Origin: Acidimicrobiia bacterium
Lineage (GTDB): Bacteria > Actinomycetota > Acidimicrobiia > Acidimicrobiales > AC-14
Direction: 5' to 3'
Assembly: GCA_019244985.1 (NCBI GenBank)
Contig: JAFASB010000129.1
Span: 1-10,519 of the forward strand
Length of the DNA: 10,519 nt
Shown one piece after another: positions 6,585 to 10,519 of this stretch; the first letter of the stretch is position 1; each line of letters begins with the position of its first letter. Position numbers and translations under genes: made by a program. The notes under the pieces were generated by a model that ran no database searches, was not told the DNA's origin, and saw only the letters and a program-made list of their open reading frames with translations.

Positions 6585-7339
6585 CGGGTACGACCGCTCC
6601 CCGCCCGTTGCATGCTCGAGCCAGAAGTCACCGCTGAAGGACGGTTGTCCACGCTCGGAATGCAGGAGGACAGGAGGGTGGCGGCCGCGACGGCACTGGG
6701 GACGTCGTGCCACGGCGGGTCGGCGTTGTCGACGTGCGCGTATTCCCCCGTGCGGACGCGGATGGCGCGCATGCCGGCCGCGTGGGCGGCAGCGACGTCC
6801 TTGTCCGGGCGATCGCCGACGTACACGGCGTCCGCGGGGTCTACGCCGAGCAGCGAGACCGCGTGCAGGAGGCCAACCGGATTCGGTTTGCGGGCGGCCC
6901 GGCGGCCGTCGAGACGATCCGTCAGGACCACCACGGTGAAGACGGCGCTCAGGCCAAGGGCGGCGAGCTTGGCCCGCTGGATGGCGGGGTCGCCGTCGGT
7001 GACGAGCGCCAGCGGCACGCGCGCCCGCAACGTCGTCAGCGCCACGCCGACGCCGGGGTAGGGCGGAAGCTCGGGCGGCCGGTAGAGGCGGAAGGCGTCA
7101 ACGAGCGGGCCGACAAGCGCGCTGGGACGCTCGCCGATGCGAGCCAGCGCGCGGTCGATGATGCGACCTTGATCGCTGCCCTCGGCGGCGACGTCGACGA
7201 GCGCTTCGAACAACGCCGCCTCGTCGATGCCGAACACCGACGCCGCCGTCGACGCGACGCCGCGCCACGCGCCCTGCAGCCACACGCGCTGCTCGAACAG
7301 CGTGTCGTCGAGATCGAAGAGCACGGCTGCGATCGTCAC
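6581..7339 (-). CDS. HAD-superfamily hydrolase (subfamily IA phosphatase)
   Basis: The 252-residue soluble enzyme carries all four HAD motifs: Asp9 and Asp11 in FDLDDTL, Thr114 in ALVTDG, Lys151 in RKPNP and Asp176/Asp180-181 in YVGDRPDKD. The helical cap lies between about 15 and 95. Family members dephosphorylate small phosphates such as sugar phosphates or phosphoglycolate. Beside a UDP-GlcNAc 2-epimerase a sugar phosphate is the most likely substrate, but the sequence does not name it. The start is GTG 7339, with AAGGAGG seven bases before it. It overlaps the epimerase stop by GTGA and runs into the next gene by ATGA. The last 25 residues (SSCIPSVDNR onward) are polar and lie beyond the usual domain end. 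Confidence 0.88.
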   Translation of the reverse strand: MTIAAVLFDLDDTLFEQRVWLQGAWRGVASTAASVFGIDEAALFEALVDVAAEGSDQGRIIDRALARIGERPSALVGPLVDAFRLYRPPELPPYPGVGVALTTLRARVPLALVTDGDPAIQRAKLAALGLSAVFTVVVLTDRLDGRRAARKPNPVGLLHAVSLLGVDPADAVYVGDRPDKDVAAAHAAGMRAIRVRTGEYAHVDNADPPWHDVPSAVAAATLLSSCIPSVDNRPSAVTSGSSMQRAGSGRTR

Positions 7340-8475
7340 GCGGGAACCTCCTTGCCGACGAAGTCGGGCTCGCTCAGCTGCAACAGCGGTGCCGTGCTCG
7401 GATCGGCGAGCAGGTCGGCGACCGTCTCGCTCGTGTAACCGTCGCCGTACGGACATGGCACGGCGCCGACCCGCCGTTGCTCGCTGGCGCTCGACAGCTG
7501 CGCCGTCGTCTCGACCGCCAGGTCCACGTCGAGGCCGACGAGCACCGATGTCCGCGCCGCCACGCCCTCCCATCGCGGCGTCGAGCGCCGCAGCACCACA
7601 ACGGGCACACGCAGCCACGACGCCTCCTCCTGGAGGCCGCCCGAGTCAGTGACGACGACCCGTGCGTTGGCGAGCAGCTCGAGCATGCGGGCGTAGGGCT
7701 GGGGCGGCAGCAGGTTCACGCCCGCCACCTCGAGGCGGGTGACGGCCGACGCCTCGCGCAGCCGCTCCCACGTGCGCGGGTGCACGGGGAAGGTCACCGG
7801 CGCGACCTCGCGCGCGATCCGGGAGATCAGCTCCACGAGCTGGCCGAGGCGGTCGGGCGAGTCGACGTTGGTGGCCCGGTGTGCGGTGACGACGATCCCC
7901 CGGCGGTTCTCCACCGGAGTCGGCCGCACGCCGGCACCTCGCAGCACATCGACGATCGGATTGCCGACAACGCGGACGCGTTCGGGCGCCGCGCCTTCGC
8001 GCATCAAGAAGCGGGCCGCCAGGTCCGTCGGCGCCAGGTGCAGGCTCGCGGTCGCCCCGGCGACCTTTCGGTTCGCCTCCTCCATCGACGTCTCGTTGAA
8101 CGACCGCAGGCCGGCCTCGAGGTGGGCCACAGGGACGCGGTGGCGTCGGGCGGCGAGACAGAACAGCGGCACCGTGTACGTGTCGCCGAGGAGGAGCACG
8201 AGGTCCGGCCGCGAGTCGGCGATCTCGGCGTCGGCGAAGGCCATCATCGTGGCGATCCGGTGCGCTGTGTCGGTGCTCGACCCGAGCGACCAGCGCTCGT
8301 CGGGCTCGAGGCCGAGGCCGTCGAAGAAGGCGTCGGTCATCTCCGGATCGGCGTGCTGGCCGGTGGCGACGGTGCGCACCTTGAGCGCGTCGCGGCGACG
8401 CAGGGCGTCGACGACCGGCGACAGCTTCACGATTTCGGGGCGGGTGCCGAACGGGACGAGCACTTTCATGGTCAC
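7336..8475 (-). CDS. wecB: UDP-N-acetylglucosamine 2-epimerase
   Basis: The 379-residue protein matches the family length and interconverts UDP-GlcNAc and UDP-ManNAc, or in hydrolysing relatives releases ManNAc, for surface polysaccharides. Seen: GTRPEIVKLSPVV at the N-terminus, TGQH (38-41), LLGDT with Asp98, HLEAGLRSF with Glu120, MEEANR (131-136), TAHR with His199, PVHPRT, TDSGGLQEEA (276-285) and YGDGYTSETV near the end. Asp98, Glu120, the EEANR glutamate and His199 correspond to the catalytic set of E. coli WecB. Differences from common forms are NETSMEEANRKVAG and STPRWEG, where TERPEG is usual, so a distinct subgroup is likely. GTG 8475 overlaps the ATP-grasp stop (GTGA) and has GAGGAG eight bases upstream; ATG 8469 is the alternative. 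The symbol refers to the family, and mnaA is equally fitting. Confidence 0.9.
   Translation of the reverse strand: MTMKVLVPFGTRPEIVKLSPVVDALRRRDALKVRTVATGQHADPEMTDAFFDGLGLEPDERWSLGSSTDTAHRIATMMAFADAEIADSRPDLVLLLGDTYTVPLFCLAARRHRVPVAHLEAGLRSFNETSMEEANRKVAGATASLHLAPTDLAARFLMREGAAPERVRVVGNPIVDVLRGAGVRPTPVENRRGIVVTAHRATNVDSPDRLGQLVELISRIAREVAPVTFPVHPRTWERLREASAVTRLEVAGVNLLPPQPYARMLELLANARVVVTDSGGLQEEASWLRVPVVVLRRSTPRWEGVAARTSVLVGLDVDLAVETTAQLSSASEQRRVGAVPCPYGDGYTSETVADLLADPSTAPLLQLSEPDFVGKEVPA
7347..7353 (-). promoter_or_regulatory. Ribosome binding site of the HAD gene
   Basis: AAGGAGG lies seven bases before GTG 7339 and inside the last codons of the epimerase gene. It fixes GTG as the start despite a longer open frame extending upstream. 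Confidence 0.7.
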
Positions 8476-9938
8476 TCGAACAGCTCCTCGAAGTGGCGGG
8501 TCATGGTCACGCCGGGGCGGTACTCCAGCCGCTCGCGCCGCAACGGCTCGCCGAAGATGCCGCGCAGGTACTCGCCGACGAAGTCGGCGCCAGCGGCGAG
8601 CGAGAGCGGGAGTCCGCCGGAGAAGCGCGGGTTCACCTCGACGAAGCTGGCCCGGCCGTCGGCGACGAACCCCTGCACATTGGCGGGACCCCGCAGGCCG
8701 AGGGCGCCGAGCAGCTCCTCGATGGCCGCCGGCAGCTCGGGATGGGAGAACGTGCGGCCCTTGGTCGAGATGCCGGCCTTGGTCTCCAGCCGCCAGCGGG
8801 GCACGGCGCCCGCCAGCGTCCCGTCGCGGTCGACGAGGGCGTCGACGGTGAACTCGCGCCCCTCGAGGCGCGTCTGCACGATCGGCTCTGGCACACGCGC
8901 CAGCGCCCACGTGAGCTCGTCGGCGTCGTCAACGAGGTACACGTCGCGCGAGCCGCGTCCGCGCCGAGGCTTCACCACCCACGGACCGGGCACGCCTTCC
9001 GCCGACCCGAGGTTCGTCGCCGGCCCCGCCAGCCGCACGGCCTTGAGGGCCTGGGCGAACTCCCACTTGTCACAGCACGCCTCGACGGCGGCGGGGTCGG
9101 GCACCCAGCTCTCGAGGCCGACTTCCTCGAGCTCGTTGCGTTGGTGGGCGAGGACGACCAGCTCCTCGGCGAGCGTAGGAATGACGGCGCGGGCGCCGTT
9201 GTCGAATGCCACCTCACACAGCCGCTCGACGTAGGTCGGATCGTCGACGCGCGGGAGCACCGCCGAGCGCGGCGCCAACCGCATCCCCGCGGCGAGCGGG
9301 TCGGCGTCGGCCGCGACGACGCGGTGACCGGCGGCCGCCAGCGCTCGCACCACAGCGATCCCCGCCGGCCCTCCGGCGCCAGTGACGACGACGGTGAGCC
9401 GCGCCGGCCGCCGTACGACCGTCCGCACGGGCCGCTCGATGATCAGCGGCTCGCTCGGCACTATGGCTTCGGCCACGTCGACCGCCACCGCCGACGTGGA
9501 AACCTCTCCGATGTTGTGCGCGTGCGCCGTTTGTGCCCTCTTTTCGAGGCGATTTTCAAGATCGGAGAGGTTTTGGGTTTCGGATGATCCGCTGGCAGTT
9601 GCCGACGACAGTTCGCTTTGGGCCCACACGCGGAGCTCGACCAACTCGCCAGTGTCCGACGGCTCCCACTGCGTGCGGGCGACCGCCTCGGCCAGTGCTC
9701 GACGCACGTCGGCGTTGTGCTCCTCGCGCGCACGCTCGACCAAGAGGTCGGCGAACGGGGCCAAGCCGCGCTCGGCGGCGACGTAGACGGCGGACTTGCG
9801 CGTCGACGGCTCCGGGTCGAGGAGGGCAAGCCGGAGCTGACGCACCGCCTCCCGCTTGATCCGCAACGACCACACGGCCGCGGTCAGCAGGAGGACAGCG
9901 CCGGTGCCGGCAGCAGCGAGCTCGATGTACGTGGACAT
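8472..9938 (-). CDS. Membrane-anchored HEAT-like repeat / ATP-grasp fusion protein
   Basis: The 488-residue protein begins with one transmembrane helix (about 7-25, MSTYIELAAAGTGAVLLLTA) followed by basic residues. A short alpha-helical repeat region of HEAT type follows (about 32-92, DPEPSTRKSAVYVAAERG and NADVRRALAEAVART). A polar linker (about 110-180) leads to a CarB/PylC-like ATP-grasp module. Seen there: VVVTGAGGPAGIAVVRAL (Rossmann-like pre-domain, 183-200), DKWEF with Lys291, VVKPRRGRGS with Lys323, EGREFTVDAL, and the metal-binding FVEVNPRFSGG with Glu434 and Asn436 or their immediate neighbours. ATP-grasp ligases join a carboxylate to an amine or thiol through an acyl phosphate. Here the acceptor may be a sugar or peptide, but this is inference. 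The ATG at 9938 lacks a Shine-Dalgarno and overlaps the exosortase gene by 55 bases; it is chosen because it supplies the membrane anchor. GTG 9845 is a weaker alternative. Confidence 0.82.
   Translation of the reverse strand: MSTYIELAAAGTGAVLLLTAAVWSLRIKREAVRQLRLALLDPEPSTRKSAVYVAAERGLAPFADLLVERAREEHNADVRRALAEAVARTQWEPSDTGELVELRVWAQSELSSATASGSSETQNLSDLENRLEKRAQTAHAHNIGEVSTSAVAVDVAEAIVPSEPLIIERPVRTVVRRPARLTVVVTGAGGPAGIAVVRALAAAGHRVVAADADPLAAGMRLAPRSAVLPRVDDPTYVERLCEVAFDNGARAVIPTLAEELVVLAHQRNELEEVGLESWVPDPAAVEACCDKWEFAQALKAVRLAGPATNLGSAEGVPGPWVVKPRRGRGSRDVYLVDDADELTWALARVPEPIVQTRLEGREFTVDALVDRDGTLAGAVPRWRLETKAGISTKGRTFSHPELPAAIEELLGALGLRGPANVQGFVADGRASFVEVNPRFSGGLPLSLAAGADFVGEYLRGIFGEPLRRERLEYRPGVTMTRHFEELFE
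8484..8489 (-). promoter_or_regulatory. Ribosome binding site of the epimerase gene
   Basis: GAGGAG on the minus strand lies eight bases before GTG 8475 and fourteen before ATG 8469. It favours GTG as the start and coupling to the ATP-grasp stop. Confidence 0.55.
9500..9573. repeat. 13-bp perfect inverted repeat within the ATP-grasp linker
   Basis: The arms at 9500-9512 (AAACCTCTCCGAT) and 9561-9573 are perfect reverse complements separated by 48 bases. They lie in the codons of the polar linker between the HEAT-like and ATP-grasp parts. This stretch, with TTTTCGAG and GATTTTCAAG, is visibly less GC-rich than its surroundings. No function is evident. Confidence 0.6.
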
Positions 9939-10426
9939 GCGGGAAGGAGGAGGTAGAGCAGCAGCACATAGCCGCCGAGGGTGTACGCGAAACCGAACAT
10001 GCTCCCGACCCAGTCGTGGAACAGGACAAGGCTGGCCCGGCCGGCGACCAGGCCGACCGCCAGCGACAATGAGATGCGAAGGACGTTGCCGGCGACGACC
10101 GTGGCGACGGCCGCGCCAGTGGCCGCGGCCCGGCGTCGCCGCCGGGCGGGCGCCAGCGCGGCGAGCGCGCCGATGGCGAGGGCCGACGCCAGTGACGAGC
10201 AGCTCGGTGTGACGATCGCCCGGAACGGAGCGTGGCCCGAAGGCACGACGAGGACGGAGCTGCCCGCCGCCACCGAAACACCGGACGCGCCGCACGCCTG
10301 CAAGAGCGCGGTCGACGCCCGCGCCTCGAGCCGCCGAGCCGGCTGCTGCAACAGCACGAACCCGACCCCCACAACCAAGATCACACCCGCCATCCGCAGG
10401 AGCACGACCCGGCTCCGAGCGCTCAT
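9884..10426 (-). CDS. Exosortase/archaeosortase-family membrane protein
   Basis: The 180-residue integral membrane protein has a hydrophobic helix at about 7-26 and later helices at about 80-94, 103-128, 130-145 and 148-163. The family's proposed catalytic triad is visible: Cys76 in VTPSCSSLASAL (compare CSG in exosortases), Arg117 in GNVLRISL and His137 in LFHDWVGSMFGFAYT. Family members act as transpeptidase-like enzymes. They remove C-terminal PEP-CTERM-type signals from exported proteins and attach the proteins to envelope material, usually beside polysaccharide genes, as here. It is short for the family, resembling compact forms without extra domains. The ATG at 10426 overlaps the upstream stop (ATGA). 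The tail after residue 162 (ACPRTSSSLL onward) is Pro/Ser-rich and lies in the 55-base overlap with the ATP-grasp gene. No substrate protein with a sorting tail is in the window. Confidence 0.82.
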   Translation of the reverse strand: MSARSRVVLLRMAGVILVVGVGFVLLQQPARRLEARASTALLQACGASGVSVAAGSSVLVVPSGHAPFRAIVTPSCSSLASALAIGALAALAPARRRRRAAATGAAVATVVAGNVLRISLSLAVGLVAGRASLVLFHDWVGSMFGFAYTLGGYVLLLYLLLPACPRTSSSLLPAPALSSC

Positions 10427-10519
10427 GCCGCCACCACGCCGTCCGCGGCGCGCGCCGTCTTCACCCAGCCGTACTCGCGGCCGAGCAACGAGTCGACCCA
10501 CGCCTTCGTGCACAGCGCC
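10423..10519 (-). CDS. C-terminal end of a probable glycosyltransferase (partial)
   Basis: Only the last 31 codons and the TGA lie in the window. They read LCTKAWVDSLLGREYGWVKT then ARAADGVVAA. A tail of the form W-x-LxGRxxxWVKT is common at the cytoplasmic end of membrane family-2 glycosyltransferases, which suggests that class. The evidence is too short to be sure. The stop overlaps the exosortase start by ATGA, so it belongs to the same operon and is probably translationally coupled. The gene continues beyond the right edge. Confidence 0.4.
   Translation of the reverse strand, partial: ALCTKAWVDSLLGREYGWVKTARAADGVVAA

Noticed and set aside
4743..7061. Long plus-strand open frame of 772 codons opposite the GGDEF, CBM-like and HAD genes
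   Set aside because: Its translation is Arg/Gly/Ala/Asp-rich with no recognisable domain, and it lies antisense to three genes with clear motifs. It is a by-product of high-GC codon bias.
7340..7618. N-terminal extension of the HAD frame up to 7618
   Set aside because: It is Arg-rich shadow sequence inside the epimerase gene. A strong AAGGAGG and the DLDDTL motif place the start at GTG 7339.
7477..9234. Plus-strand open frame of 585 codons opposite the epimerase and ATP-grasp genes
   Set aside because: It is low-complexity and Arg/His-rich with no motif, and it is antisense to two well-supported genes.
9941..9953. Perfect purine-rich Shine-Dalgarno-like tract on the plus strand (GGGAAGGAGGAGG)
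   Set aside because: No start codon or plausible coding frame follows it on the plus strand. It is the complement of the Ser/Leu-rich exosortase tail codons.
9938..10295. N-terminal extension of the ATP-grasp frame up to 10295
   Set aside because: It is Arg/Pro-rich with no structure and overlaps almost all of the exosortase gene. The membrane helix begins right after ATG 9938.

Overview
The window is about 10.5 kb of dense, very GC-rich bacterial DNA. Codon third positions are strongly G/C, genes commonly overlap by four bases (ATGA or GTGA), and a GH18 hydrolase with a fibronectin type III domain sits beside GAF-GGDEF and EAL proteins. This fits a high-GC actinobacterial lineage, possibly an uncultured member of the Acidimicrobiia or Thermoleophilia. 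That placement is an inference from style and gene content; there is no rRNA or marker gene here. No tRNA, rRNA, insertion sequence or CRISPR array is visible. No gap between genes exceeds 150 bases.

Left part (1-2617, minus strand): two secreted-protein genes. One is a GH18-type glycoside hydrolase with a C-terminal fibronectin III domain. The other is a right-handed beta-helix protein. The 147-base gap between them holds a perfect 16-bp palindrome and a leader able to fold, next to the hydrolase ribosome binding site.

Middle (2601-4626, plus strand): a three-gene unit. It encodes a small lipoprotein whose start overlaps head-to-head with the beta-helix gene, an EAL-domain c-di-GMP phosphodiesterase with an unusual C-terminal helical region resembling a histidine-kinase dimerization domain, and a single-domain response regulator. 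The lipoprotein and EAL genes overlap by GTGA, and the regulator follows after 23 bases.

Right part (10519 down to 4623, minus strand): one long compact operon. In transcription order it holds the tail of a probable glycosyltransferase, an exosortase/archaeosortase-family membrane protein, a membrane-anchored HEAT-like/ATP-grasp fusion, a UDP-GlcNAc 2-epimerase, a HAD phosphatase, a single-pass membrane protein with an extracellular carbohydrate-binding-like domain, and a GAF-GGDEF diguanylate cyclase. Four of the six junctions are 4-base stop/start overlaps. One is a 55-base overlap and one is a 24-base gap.

The operon reads as a surface-glycan or glycoprotein system: sugar nucleotide supply (epimerase, HAD), glycan modification or ligation (ATP-grasp), glycosyl transfer, envelope protein processing (exosortase-like) and glycan binding. 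A c-di-GMP synthase is its last gene. The opposing EAL unit converges on that synthase, and their stop codons overlap in the tetranucleotide CTAG, so c-di-GMP making and breaking are encoded back to back. The combination of exosortase, HEAT-ATP-grasp, epimerase, HAD, transmembrane CBM and diguanylate cyclase is the best candidate here for a little-described system.
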